The notes under the pieces: model-generated
Database searches by the model: none
What the model saw: the letters and a program-made list of their open reading frames with translations, nothing else
Told to the model about the DNA's origin: nothing
Shown here: in pieces, positions 35,012 through 43,333 of the stretch
Layout of the letters: each line of letters opens with the position of its first letter
Numbering within the stretch: position 1 is the first letter of the stretch
Assembly (NCBI GenBank): GCA_964579395.1
Contig: CAZOFT010000009.1
Coordinates: 1-64,000, forward strand
Source of the DNA: JACOTV01 sp964579395
GTDB taxonomy: Bacteria; Patescibacteriota; Microgenomatia; UBA1406; GWC2-37-13
Direction: 5' to 3'
DNA: 64,000 nt
Made by a program: the position numbers and the translations under genes

Positions 35012-35569
35012 ATGGAAGAGGCATATGCGTTGTTAGCCAATAAGAATTATAAAAGGTGCATTGCGGTATGTAACCGATATATTCGGGCCAATCCAGAAGG
35101 TGCCTATGTGGCATGGGGTTGTATGGGGGCATGTTACCGTGATCTTGGAAAATATCAGGATGCGGTAGATTCGCTGACCAAGGCAATTGAGCTGAAAGAT
35201 GACTACTGGTTATTTTATACACAGCGGGGCGATGTGTATTCTCGACTATTGGCGTGGAAATGCGCATACAAGGACTATTTCCGTGCATATGAACTTGAAC
35301 CTGAACGAGCACAGGTGATAAAAAACCTTATACATGTCTTGTACAGGTTGGGGGACGCCGACGATGCAATCACTCTTGCCAACAGGATCGTCAAGTCTTC
35401 GGGGGACAAGGATTCGTTTTGTTTGTTGATATTTCTCCTGTGTCGAGCAGAGCAAATGAAAGCGGCATATAAAATGGTAAAAAGGGCAGAAAAGAAATAC
35501 CCTGACAATACGAGTTTCATGTATTTTTATAAACTGGGGATCGGACACGAGGATAGGACTATTCAGTGA
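35012..35569 (+). CDS. TPR-repeat protein
   Basis: 185 aa with about four tetratricopeptide repeats: AYVAWGCMGACYRDLGKYQDA and KDDYWLFYTQRGDVYSRLLA among them, and NLIHVLYRLGDADDAITLANR later. No signal peptide or TM. Probably a protein-protein interaction adaptor. A TATGAT or GATAAT -10 ends 8-11 nt before the ATG. Confidence 0.82.
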   Translation: MEEAYALLANKNYKRCIAVCNRYIRANPEGAYVAWGCMGACYRDLGKYQDAVDSLTKAIELKDDYWLFYTQRGDVYSRLLAWKCAYKDYFRAYELEPERAQVIKNLIHVLYRLGDADDAITLANRIVKSSGDKDSFCLLIFLLCRAEQMKAAYKMVKRAEKKYPDNTSFMYFYKLGIGHEDRTIQ

Positions 35570-35701
35570 AAGCTTTATCAAATCACGGTCGCGGTAACAT
35601 AAATCACCATAAATGTGTTTGATGTGGGTAGTAAGACGGTCCGCTCATTAGTTGAGTGCTAATATTCACCAGGTCAATCTCCGATTTCTTGCTTTGCTTA
35701 T

Positions 35702-35850
35702 TTATGATTTCGCTATAACCTTTCGCGGGGCTGAACCGTGGGCGGGGGAGATGACGCCGGCGTCTTCCAGCTGGTCAAGGATTCGGGCGGCCCTAGCGTA
35801 GCCGATGGTAAGCTTTCGCTGCAGCAACGAAGCTGACGCACGTTGATTCT
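35702..35850 (-). pseudogene. 3' remnant of ftsK (gamma winged-helix domain only)
   Basis: Minus strand encodes RASASLLQRKLTIGYARAARI, then LDQLEDAGVISP, AHGSAPRKVI and a TAA at 35704-35702. This is the conserved C-terminal gamma (KOPS-reading) domain of FtsK/SpoIIIE translocases. Nothing ftsK-like lies upstream: the sequence changes abruptly near 35843-35851 into a recombinase fragment on the other strand. About 46 codons survive with no start. A complete ftsK is expected elsewhere. Confidence 0.8.
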
Positions 35851-36097
35851 CAATGCCAAGCGGGCACGGCACCAATTTAAGTATGGTACGCCCGATGAAA
35901 AGCGGACTCTTGTGTTTGAAATAGGATCAAACCTCAAATTATTTAACAAAACGGTTGATTTTGACAGCGAGAAACCGTTTGAGATAGTTTTGAAACTCAA
36001 AGAAGCTGAGGACAAAATAGACGGAAGGTTCGAACCACCAAAAGGGAGCTATACAAAGGCCCAATTGGAAGCATTTTATAATGCTAATCCACTCCTG
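35846..36097 (+). pseudogene. 3' remnant of a serine site-specific recombinase
   Basis: Encodes ARHQFKYGTPDEKRTLVFEI followed by GSNLKLFNKTVDFDSEKPFEI and a Lys/Glu-rich tail, the typical C-terminal end of large serine recombinases (the GT(P/L)xEKR...GSN pattern). No catalytic N-terminal domain is present. The frame runs on into the tRNA-Asn gene, so its original stop may have been lost. It lies tail-to-tail with the ftsK remnant and next to a tRNA, as expected of a decayed mobile element. Confidence 0.68.
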
Positions 36098-36169
36098 CTC
36101 CCCCGTGAGGATTCGAACCTCAAACCTCGAAGTTAACAGCTTCTTGCTCTACCGTTGAGCTACAGGGGA
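36098..36169 (-). tRNA. tRNA-Asn (GTT)
   Basis: Acceptor stem TCCCCTG / CGGGGGA (7 bp, one G-T), D-arm AGCTCAACGGTAGAGC, anticodon loop CTGTTAA with GTT at 34-36, T-arm TGAGG-TTCGAAT-CCTCA. Discriminator G; no encoded CCA. The last anticodon-stem pair is A-G. Its 5' half is repeated at 36398-36449. Confidence 0.93.
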
Positions 36170-36398
36170 TTGATTTTAAGTATTCTTTACCGATGCCGCT
36201 TTTAAAATATTTCTCTCTTTTTCTAGCTGCAATTCTATCACCAATTTCTTCTTTATGTATGAGCTTCCATGGAACATACCCTTTCGTTGAAAATACTCGT
36301 GCAGAATTATGTTCTCTCAGTCTCCGCCTTACATCTTGAGACATTCCCACATATATTCTACCGTCTTTTTCACTTTTTATTGCGTACACAAACCACAT
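36120..36398 (-). CDS. GIY-YIG nuclease-domain protein between tRNA-Asn sequences
   Basis: 92 aa. GIY-YIG core: MWFVYAIKS, YVGMSQDVRRRLREHNSA and the catalytic Glu region ARKREKYFKSG; length fits the small UPF0213-type single-domain family. The natural protein probably ends near KEYLKS (about 36175); the remaining C-terminal residues are read-through of the tRNA-Asn gene to a chance stop at 36120. The ATG at 36398 sits exactly where a second copy of the tRNA anticodon loop ends (GTTATG). Likely a mobile or homing-type nuclease, but the whole protein family is not proven mobile. Confidence 0.78.
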   Translation of the reverse strand: MWFVYAIKSEKDGRIYVGMSQDVRRRLREHNSARVFSTKGYVPWKLIHKEEIGDRIAARKREKYFKSGIGKEYLKSIPCSSTVEQEAVNFEV

Positions 36399-36449
36399 AA
36401 CAGCTTCTTGCTCCCTGCCTGACGGCAGGCAGGTACCGTTTGAGCTACA
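36398..36449 (-). repeat. Duplicated tRNA-Asn 5' half interrupted by a palindrome
   Basis: The minus strand repeats the tRNA-Asn sequence from before the D-stem to the anticodon loop: TGTAGCTCAA(A)CGGTA, then a 20-nt insertion, then GAGCAAGAAGCTGTTA. The 16-nt segment 36398-36413 is identical to 36134-36149, and 36434-36449 matches 36150-36164 with one extra base. The acceptor strand is not conserved. The copy lacks a 3' half and cannot form a tRNA. Spacing between copies is 264 bp, filled by the GIY-YIG ORF. Confidence 0.85.
36414..36433. repeat. 20-nt palindromic insert in the tRNA fragment
   Basis: CCTGCCTGACGGCAGGCAGG: 8-bp arms CCTGCCTG / CAGGCAGG with a 4-nt loop. It interrupts the tRNA-Asn fragment cleanly within what was the D-loop. 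It resembles a REP-type or small hairpin repeat. No second copy was noticed in the window. Confidence 0.75.
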
Positions 36450-36510
36450 TCCAAATAAGTGGATTGTTGCAATGCTTATTATAGTGCAAGCTCACCTATT
36501 TTCAAAGGGG

Positions 36511-37239
36511 TTAGGCGCGCGTGACTTCGCCGACTATGGCGCGGTGATCACTGACTCCATCAATAACACGCACATCATGCGCCTCCAGTTCATGCGACGT
36601 GAAAAGGCCGTCTACGATATATGGCAGTCCCGGCACTTTGTGAAGCACCGGATCAAGCGTGGAAAACGTATCAGCCGGAATATTATCCTTATAGTGATCC
36701 GCAACCATCTCCCACGTGGCGCGTCCCCGTGGCGCATTCAAGTCGCCACAGAGCACAATCGGCTGATGCCGATGCAGCACGTGAAGCAGATCGTGCATAT
36801 AGCTTCGCTGATAATCAGTGGCGACTCCTTCTTTGGTCCAGGCAAAGTGCGTGCAGGCCACTGATATTCCCCCCGCAAATCGGGCTATAATGACTGCCTG
36901 TTTCCAGATATCGCCCACGCGCCCGTTCCAGAGCGGCAATGTAGCGGGCTTAGTAGTGTCTTTTGTGTAATACTCTGCGTGTACTTGTTGCGGAAGCGTT
37001 TTGTAAAAGACGGCGATCCCCCAATCACGCACATCGTGCCGCTGCAGATCTTCAAAAAAATCATTGATCAGTAATGTCGGCACAAACGTGTAGCGCATCC
37101 CCAGATCTGATGAGATCCGGTCTAGATCTACTGCATACACTTCCTGCAAACACAGCACATCAGGGTCTTCCTCCTGGACAAACGGGATCCAGCGGTCAAA
37201 ATGCTTTGCACCCTCAATATTTAGCGTTAGTACTTTCAT
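36511..37239 (-). CDS. Endonuclease/exonuclease/phosphatase (EEP) family protein
   Basis: 242 aa from the ATG at 37239; an upstream start at 37269 would overlap the channel gene. Motifs: TLNIEG at the start, LCLQEVY (catalytic Glu), CGDLNAPRG (Asp/Asn), and VSDHRAIVG (catalytic Asp-His). No signal peptide. Could be a nuclease or a phosphodiesterase; the substrate is not determinable. Follows the channel gene closely. Confidence 0.88.
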   Translation of the reverse strand: MKVLTLNIEGAKHFDRWIPFVQEEDPDVLCLQEVYAVDLDRISSDLGMRYTFVPTLLINDFFEDLQRHDVRDWGIAVFYKTLPQQVHAEYYTKDTTKPATLPLWNGRVGDIWKQAVIIARFAGGISVACTHFAWTKEGVATDYQRSYMHDLLHVLHRHQPIVLCGDLNAPRGRATWEMVADHYKDNIPADTFSTLDPVLHKVPGLPYIVDGLFTSHELEAHDVRVIDGVSDHRAIVGEVTRA

Positions 37240-37265
37240 AGCAAATGAAGCAGATTGCAAATCGC

Positions 37266-37646
37266 TCAATTCAAATCTTCTTTCGGATCAAGCGTCTTTC
37301 GCTTACCCACCAGGAAGCGGTGGATGGGATCATTTTCACCCGAATGATGAGAGACCAAGTTCAAAAAACCAAGAATCGTTCCGACTCCGACAAAGATATA
37401 GAACATCGTAAAGATCTTTCCCAAATCAGTCTGCGGCGTAAAGTCACCGTAACCGATCGTTGTCAATGTGGCGATCGAAAAATACAGACTGTCCAATACA
37501 CGCCACCCTTCAACAAAGTGATAAAACGCGGCGCCGGTGACAAGCAGGGAGATGACAAAATAAAAAAGCCCCTTAAACTCCGCATCACGAAATCCTTCGA
37601 GCATTCCCCGCACAAAGCGGATAACGATAAACGCAAGTGATAGCAT
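37266..37646 (-). CDS. Two-TM potassium channel (Ion_trans_2)
   Basis: 126 aa. TM1 (about 24-46), pore helix then selectivity filter TTIGYGDF (about 61-68), TM2 (about 78-98), short charged tail. The TIGYGD filter is specific for K+. It lacks a RCK domain, so regulation is unknown. Starts with TATGAT 11 nt upstream of the ATG. Confidence 0.9.
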   Translation of the reverse strand: MLSLAFIVIRFVRGMLEGFRDAEFKGLFYFVISLLVTGAAFYHFVEGWRVLDSLYFSIATLTTIGYGDFTPQTDLGKIFTMFYIFVGVGTILGFLNLVSHHSGENDPIHRFLVGKRKTLDPKEDLN

Positions 37647-37722
37647 ATCTAGATTAGATCATAGTTGCCCTGTAGGCTCGTGTCAATGGAAACTCTGCCT
37701 CTTCGTGCTGTATCATATGTAT

Positions 37723-40700
37723 ATGAAGATAGGTGCACTGCTTCTTGTGGCGATCGGACTCATCGTCGGAATTCTCCTCTACCTGAAGCCGACTCAGTCT
37801 GGCGCCGCCGTTGACTCTTCACAAAAGAAGCTCATTCTTTTTCAGCAACAAATACCCACTGTTGATTATGTTGCCACGCATCCTGAGGAAGTAAATGCGC
37901 TTCCGTATGAAGGTATCTTTTTCAGCCTTCCCTCCATGGACAGCATGCGCGCAGGCACTGTCATTCCTGTTTCTCAATTTACCCAGGAACTTGCAGCGTA
38001 TAAAGCAATGCGCACAAAACTCACCAAGGTGCGTCATAATTTTGTCTATGTACGGCTTGTCAAGACAGGCCCTTTTGCTACTCAAACAGCCAATACCGCA
38101 CAGAGTTTGGCAAACCTTACCCAGGCGGCGCGCGATGCCGGACTTACCGGAATCGCGTTTGACAATGAAGACTATGAAAATGACACGTGGGATCCTTCCG
38201 TTACGTGTCCCGGCAAAGATCTTGCCGCGTGTCAACAAGAGGCAGTGGCGGCCGGCAAGACAGTGATGAATGCCATTATCAGCAAGTGGCCTGATGTTGT
38301 ATTTATGTCTATGTTGGGCCCATACTTTGGCGACACAAACACCTTCCAATCAATCCTGCGCGAGGCGCCGCTACCAAAACACCTCATTCTTGGGGCTTAT
38401 ACGATCGGTATGAATGAGGCGACTATTGGCAAAAGTGCCACCTATGTGGATGGAGGAGAAAAGTTCTCCGTACACACCACCGCAGAAGCCGAAACAGATT
38501 ATGCGCTGCGCAAAGAAACAATGCCGCAATCAAGTCCGCTTGTTCCTGCCGCAATCAAAAGTTCGTGGGCAAATTCATTATCACTTGCGTTTACACTGTA
38601 CGATGAACAAGGCGGAACACCTGCGCGTTGGGAGGAGGATATTCGCGTAAATGCGAAGGCTTCAGATGAGTATACTTGGGCGTTCTCATTTCATCACGTC
38701 TGGCTTGGGGTTCCGGGAAGCGGCAAGCAGAAAGCAGATGCTTCTTGGGTCCAGGCAACAGTCACGGGTCGCACACAAGCGGGTATGAGCCCCTACCCCA
38801 CAAATCTCTTGGTGGATACAAACTGCACAACAACAGTCGCCTCCGGTTCATCAATACAGGCAGCAATTAATGCGTCGGCTCCCGGTGCCACCATTTGCGT
38901 AGAGGCAGGTACGTATAAAGAGCCGCTCTCAATTACTAAAAGCAACCTTCGTCTTGTTGGAAATAATGCAACAATCGGTGCTGCTCAAAGTGGCACCGGA
39001 CATATGGTGAGCGTTATTGGGGCAAGCAACGTCGAGATAACCGGATTCACGATTGATGGGTTAAAAAATGGCCAACCGGCAGACACGAAAAACCTCTGGA
39101 TTCAAAGCGCAACAGGAACGCATATACATCACAACATCATCACCAACGGTGGAGGTGAGTGTGTGCGCATACTGGGCGACTCCACACAAACAGACTTTTC
39201 CTTCAACACGGTCAAAGGATGTGGTGCCTATAAGTACGGGCTTGATGGCAGCAAAAACGGTGAAGGTGTATATATCGGCATTGATCCCGAACAGATTGCT
39301 GCTGAGCCAACGAAATACAAAGAATATGGGGTCGCTTGTGCCGGCACTTCACCCGGCGGAATCCCTTGTCACGATAAATCAAACAACAATCGTGTTCACC
39401 ACAATGCATTTGATACCGAAGTTGGCACCTCAGTGCCGAATCCACAAAATGCGCCGAGTCGCGGCAATGAGTGTGTAGACATCAAGGAAGGTTCAGAGGG
39501 TAATTTGGTTGAATACAACAGCTGCACCGGCCAGAAAGATCCAGACAGTGCCGGTATGGATACTCGCGGCTCAAACAACACGTTTTCTCATAACACCATA
39601 CAAAATGTGGTTGGTGCTGGAATCCGCATAGGTGCAGAAGTAAAAAATGGATATTCTTGGGTCGCTCAGGAAAATTCGGTGATTAAGAACGACATGAAAA
39701 CATATGGCTATTCTGCTGCGCTGAAAGTATCAAACAAAGGGTATGTCACCGCACCCCATCAAAACGTCGTGTGCGGCAACACATTTGATGGGACATTTAC
39801 GAATAATCAAAGCGAAATAACCATGAACGGCGCAGTCAACCCTGCCTGTGACGGTAAAAACGGTACAGTGACAGACAACCAACCATCAGGAATCGGCGGC
39901 CAAACGTGTGTTGGCGAATCCTGTCCACCGACCCCCCAACTCACCGACCCTCCAACGACAGCTTGTGAAACAAAACCCAACGGAGATAGTGACTGCAATG
40001 GCACAGTGACTCTTTCTGATTTTGCTGAGTGGCGCACTGAATACTTGGGCGACTTGGGACCCGATCGTGATGGTGACGGCAATATGATGGATGCCGACTT
40101 TAATGGCGACACCAAAACCACACTGGCAGACTATCAAATTTGGGCAAACGGCTATAAAGGCGGCGGCACCAACCCGACAAGTGTGCCTCCAACAGCCGTA
40201 CCAACAACCCCACCCGGAGGTGGACAAGTGGTGCCTATACCCGCTTCTGCAGGCAGTCTCTCGCTCGTCAGTCGACCCGGCTTTGGGTATGGCAATCGGG
40301 TCAACTGTTCGACCAAAGAGCCTATCTGCGCACTCGGATGGCAGGAGAGCGATGTCTATACTGAGCCGCGACACCAATCGTTTCCTGCGCGGGTTGAGTG
40401 GCGAAATATTCAAACAGGCGTAGTTATTAAGACTGTCAATTTGCCCGACGTTCCAAACGCCCCAGTAAACGGTGCTCGCCCCTATCCGATTTATAATCCT
40501 GACGCAGACAACTGGTACGTGGTGTATCACGCCTCCCGAAAAGGTGGTGCTGGCGGTGATAATCAAACCAGTATTTATGGTGGTCTTTTTGATGCTGCAG
40601 GAAACTCAAAAGGAAATATCACAGAAATTTATGACGGCAGTTATAGCGGATGGGTACCGCATGGTTACTATGACTCAAAGAGCAAACTCTTTTACATGGA

Positions 40701-41412
40701 ATGGCACCAACAAACCTCCTCACTGGGCGGACGCAAAGACATTACTGCCGCCCTTGTTGACGGCACAACAGGCGCGCTCGTAAAGACCGGCTTGAAGCTG
40801 CATGACACGCCTGACAATTTGGAAGAGTACTCAGGCAGCGCATTTAACTCGACCCGCGGTGAGGGCATATCTCTTTTTGCAGCCAATACCGGAGCCTGTG
40901 ACGAAGATTGTCTTACAAAGGCTACTATAAATCGCCACACCACAAGCGCCGCTGGCGTCAGCGTACAAGGAGGGCAACTTGATATCGACAATAATGCATC
41001 AACATTTGAATGGTATATCTCAATTGCCTTTAACCCTACGACTAATCGCTATGTCGCAGTCTATGGACAAAGCAGCAATCCCTACCGGTCCACTCCCCCA
41101 ATTAGTGTTAAAGCACACATACTCGATATGGACGGAAATTCAGTTAGCGGTCAACTGTCCTTGGGAGATGCGGCATCAGGTCTCTTTTACTGGCAAACAG
41201 GCACTGCATGCTCAACTGATACCAACTTGTGTATGGTTACATTCAAAGACAAAGCGGTATATATTGACTCAACAAAAACTGATGCGAGCGCCGTAGGCAA
41301 CGTATTTGCGATTCCAACCGGCAACGGTACCACCAAGGCGGCATACTCACCACCGGCAGGAAAATTTGTGCTCTTTGGACCATCAGGGTACACCATTGCA
41401 AACGGTCAATAA
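37723..41412 (+). CDS. Large anchored surface protein: GH-like barrel, beta-helix, dockerin-like, propeller
   Basis: 1229 aa from the ATG at 37723, which is 6 nt after TATCAT; ATGs at 37717 and 37705 are alternatives. N-terminal TM (about 3-22). Region about 36-346 resembles a TIM-barrel glycoside-hydrolase-like fold (GIAFDNEDYE, VVFMSMLGPYFG). About 367-706 is a right-handed parallel beta-helix (ITGFTIDGL, HHNIITNGG, NNTFSHNTI). About 756-811 has two dockerin-like Ca-binding loops (GDSDCNGTVTLSDFAEW; DRDGDGN...DFNGDTKTTLADY). A Pro/Thr linker leads to a C-terminal propeller-like domain. Probably polysaccharide-active and surface-anchored. Cohesin partner not seen. Confidence 0.83.
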   Translation: MKIGALLLVAIGLIVGILLYLKPTQSGAAVDSSQKKLILFQQQIPTVDYVATHPEEVNALPYEGIFFSLPSMDSMRAGTVIPVSQFTQELAAYKAMRTKLTKVRHNFVYVRLVKTGPFATQTANTAQSLANLTQAARDAGLTGIAFDNEDYENDTWDPSVTCPGKDLAACQQEAVAAGKTVMNAIISKWPDVVFMSMLGPYFGDTNTFQSILREAPLPKHLILGAYTIGMNEATIGKSATYVDGGEKFSVHTTAEAETDYALRKETMPQSSPLVPAAIKSSWANSLSLAFTLYDEQGGTPARWEEDIRVNAKASDEYTWAFSFHHVWLGVPGSGKQKADASWVQATVTGRTQAGMSPYPTNLLVDTNCTTTVASGSSIQAAINASAPGATICVEAGTYKEPLSITKSNLRLVGNNATIGAAQSGTGHMVSVIGASNVEITGFTIDGLKNGQPADTKNLWIQSATGTHIHHNIITNGGGECVRILGDSTQTDFSFNTVKGCGAYKYGLDGSKNGEGVYIGIDPEQIAAEPTKYKEYGVACAGTSPGGIPCHDKSNNNRVHHNAFDTEVGTSVPNPQNAPSRGNECVDIKEGSEGNLVEYNSCTGQKDPDSAGMDTRGSNNTFSHNTIQNVVGAGIRIGAEVKNGYSWVAQENSVIKNDMKTYGYSAALKVSNKGYVTAPHQNVVCGNTFDGTFTNNQSEITMNGAVNPACDGKNGTVTDNQPSGIGGQTCVGESCPPTPQLTDPPTTACETKPNGDSDCNGTVTLSDFAEWRTEYLGDLGPDRDGDGNMMDADFNGDTKTTLADYQIWANGYKGGGTNPTSVPPTAVPTTPPGGGQVVPIPASAGSLSLVSRPGFGYGNRVNCSTKEPICALGWQESDVYTEPRHQSFPARVEWRNIQTGVVIKTVNLPDVPNAPVNGARPYPIYNPDADNWYVVYHASRKGGAGGDNQTSIYGGLFDAAGNSKGNITEIYDGSYSGWVPHGYYDSKSKLFYMEWHQQTSSLGGRKDITAALVDGTTGALVKTGLKLHDTPDNLEEYSGSAFNSTRGEGISLFAANTGACDEDCLTKATINRHTTSAAGVSVQGGQLDIDNNASTFEWYISIAFNPTTNRYVAVYGQSSNPYRSTPPISVKAHILDMDGNSVSGQLSLGDAASGLFYWQTGTACSTDTNLCMVTFKDKAVYIDSTKTDASAVGNVFAIPTGNGTTKAAYSPPAGKFVLFGPSGYTIANGQ

Positions 41413-41448
41413 TGCACCACAATAGGCTGTCTTCAAAAGAAAGAGTGA

Positions 41449-42027
41449 CTAAAACGGGAGAATAAGGTGAGTTTCTGCGGCACCATCTCGCTCCATGTGT
41501 TTTTTCCAACGGACTCGGATCGGGGTTTTTCCGCGCTCACTCATATAAAAAATCTGGCTATTTTGCACACCGTAATCAAATAGCTGCTTGGTGAGCATGG
41601 TATCGTCCAGACAGTATTGACGAAGCTCCTCTATGCGTCCATCACGATAGTACTCAATCGCCTGCAATCCATTACCTGATTTTTTCTTACCCAAAGTTGC
41701 CGCCACCACGTCATTTAGCGCCAGTCGCCGCCCCAGGTTTTCACGAATATCGTCAAGTATGTCAAACGCCTGAAACTGCATGATGTCCCCCGGATAATAG
41801 GCCTGCAACACAGGCAAGTCAAAACCAATGATATTGTAGCCAATCACGCAGGATGCATTTTCAAAGAGGCGAAACATGTCGCCAAGCTCATGTTCTAAAA
41901 AGGAATAGCCGGTGTCGGTAGCATAATCGTATGCAGTTGCAAGAGAAACGCCCAGCTTTTTATGCTCACTGAATTCGCGAAAAGTGTGCTTTGTCTCAAC
42001 GTCAAATACAACGGGCATCTTGCTCAT
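41449..42027 (-). CDS. DEDD-type 3'-5' exonuclease (RNase H-like fold)
   Basis: 192 aa. Exo I VFDVETKHTF, Exo II ENASCVIGYNIIGFDLPVL, and Exo III around EELRQYCLDDTMLTKQLFDY. Matches the predicted PolB-like 3'-5' exonuclease/YprB-type family of RNase H-fold nucleases. It follows the 135-aa gene by 21 nt. Likely DNA repair or RNA processing. Confidence 0.83.
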   Translation of the reverse strand: MSKMPVVFDVETKHTFREFSEHKKLGVSLATAYDYATDTGYSFLEHELGDMFRLFENASCVIGYNIIGFDLPVLQAYYPGDIMQFQAFDILDDIRENLGRRLALNDVVAATLGKKKSGNGLQAIEYYRDGRIEELRQYCLDDTMLTKQLFDYGVQNSQIFYMSERGKTPIRVRWKKHMERDGAAETHLILPF

Positions 42028-42048
42028 AATGCGATACAGAAAAACGAC

Positions 42049-42456
42049 TTAATTCATGCCATGCTTGGCAATCGATTCACGGTAGATTTCAATCTCAATC
42101 TGCGCAGCTGGAGCATCCTCCTGAGTGTTTGACACCATAACATGCTGTAGTTCACGCATGTAGGTATTTTGAAGATTGGTGGCAAATTGACCAAAAAGCT
42201 CACGATCACGCTCACTATACTCATCACCAATGTTCTGATACAGCTCGTCGAGTTTACCCATGCACCAAAGCGCTTCGATAAATTTGGTACTTGTCAGATC
42301 CAGGTTGGAGATATCGCCTTGAACCGGACGGATTTTAAAATCCATCATGCGCACCTCTTCTTTCATGCGCGCGAGAACCGGCTTGCTCTGAAGCACCTGT
42401 TCTTCAAACTCAACCAGGACAGCAAAGATGTCTTTTTTGCCTGAAGGCGTGTTCAT
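42049..42456 (-). CDS. Conserved hypothetical protein
   Basis: 135 aa, helical and acidic, no recognised domain; motifs include PSGKKDIFAVLVEFEEQ and LDLTSTKFIEALWCMGKLDELY. The leaderless promoter is TATCAT (complement of 42465-42470), 8 nt before the ATG. Probably a cytoplasmic protein co-transcribed with the exonuclease. Confidence 0.6.
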   Translation of the reverse strand: MNTPSGKKDIFAVLVEFEEQVLQSKPVLARMKEEVRMMDFKIRPVQGDISNLDLTSTKFIEALWCMGKLDELYQNIGDEYSERDRELFGQFATNLQNTYMRELQHVMVSNTQEDAPAAQIEIEIYRESIAKHGMN

Positions 42457-42464
42457 AACACCAC

Positions 42465-42474
42465 ATGATATACT
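42465..42474. promoter_or_regulatory. Overlapping divergent -10 elements
   Basis: Within a 24-nt intergenic gap, plus strand TGATATACT (-10 TATACT, 42469-42474) serves the ATG at 42481 with 6 nt between, and minus strand TATCAT (complement of 42465-42470) serves the ATG at 42456 with 8 nt between. The two hexamers share bases 42469-42470. Confidence 0.7.
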
Positions 42475-42480
42475 ATTTCT

Positions 42481-42903
42481 ATGTTACGTGCAAAGTTATT
42501 TTCTGACCAAGTCGCTGCCATGAAACAGCGCGATGCAAAGCGCCTTGAGGTGCTTCGTTTTATCAATGCCCGCATAAAAAATCGAGAGATCGATGAGAAG
42601 CGCGAACTCGCTGAAGAAGAGGTGCTTCAAATGGTGCAAAAATACGTTCGAGAGCTTGATGAAGCGATCGAAATGGCCAAAAAGGCCAATCGGCAAGATC
42701 TGATCGACACCAATCAAGAGCAAAAGGACATTGCCCAAACCTATCTTCCCGCCCAGCTCACTGATGAGCAGCTAACTGAGGAAGTGGCGCGGCTGAAAGC
42801 AGAAAACCAATCTGATAATCCAAAGGCGATAATTGGCATCGCTATGAAAGCGCTTCGCGGGCGTGCTGCACCTGATCGTATCATGGCAGCGCTCAATGCC
42901 TAA
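42481..42903 (+). CDS. yqeY: GatB/YqeY domain protein
   Basis: 140 aa, normal for YqeY. Begins MLRAKLFSDQVAAMKQRDAKRLEVLRFINARIKN; family motifs DEAIEMAKKANRQDL and LPAQLTDEQL, ending RGRAAPDRIMAAL. Related to the GatB C-terminal tRNA-binding domain; function not settled, thought to involve tRNA amidotransfer or quality control. Confidence 0.93.
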   Translation: MLRAKLFSDQVAAMKQRDAKRLEVLRFINARIKNREIDEKRELAEEEVLQMVQKYVRELDEAIEMAKKANRQDLIDTNQEQKDIAQTYLPAQLTDEQLTEEVARLKAENQSDNPKAIIGIAMKALRGRAAPDRIMAALNA

Positions 42904-42965
42904 TACTTAAAAAACGCCGAGTTGTTTGGTAATCACCGCTTACTCTGCGGTAGAATGGGGAATAT

Positions 42966-43310
42966 ATGAAAGGGATCAAGAATCTATTTGGTATCGCAAT
43001 CATCATATTCCTATTCTTCTCACTTACCAAAACGATTGCAGATTATCAGCAAACGGTACAAACGTATGAAGAATATAAAAAAGAATTTGAGGACACAAAA
43101 CATCAAAACATCAAACTGAAAACAGACATAATCAAAAGCAGCGACGAATACGAGCAAGAAAAGATCATGCGCAATCAGCTAGGGCTTCAAAAACCGGGCG
43201 AAACCACTATTATCGTGCCGCTTCCGACAGCAACTCCGATGCCGCCGACGCCGACGCCTGCTCCGAACTACGTCCAATGGTATCGATTATTCTTCTCACA
43301 AGATGACTGA
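42966..43310 (+). CDS. FtsB/DivIC-like septum formation protein
   Basis: 114 aa. One N-terminal TM (about 8-26) then a coiled coil (about 30-65), ending in the family motif MRNQLGLQKPGE and a Pro/Thr-rich tail. Length and pattern fit bacterial FtsB/DivIC. It would act at the division site with FtsQ/L. TAGAAT lies 9 nt before the ATG. Confidence 0.82.
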   Translation: MKGIKNLFGIAIIIFLFFSLTKTIADYQQTVQTYEEYKKEFEDTKHQNIKLKTDIIKSSDEYEQEKIMRNQLGLQKPGETTIIVPLPTATPMPPTPTPAPNYVQWYRLFFSQDD

Positions 43311-43333
43311 GGGGTTCACATGCGGGTTCTAGT

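Noticed and set aside
34992..35312. Upstream extension of the minus-strand ORF ending at 34812
   Set aside because: It lies opposite the TPR gene and looks like an antisense frame; only the short part below 34991 is kept as a weak candidate.
36098..36449. Group I intron in tRNA-Asn
   Set aside because: Position at the anticodon loop and a homing-type ORF are suggestive, but the intact tRNA lies downstream and no 3' half follows the ORF as an exon; no intron core was seen.
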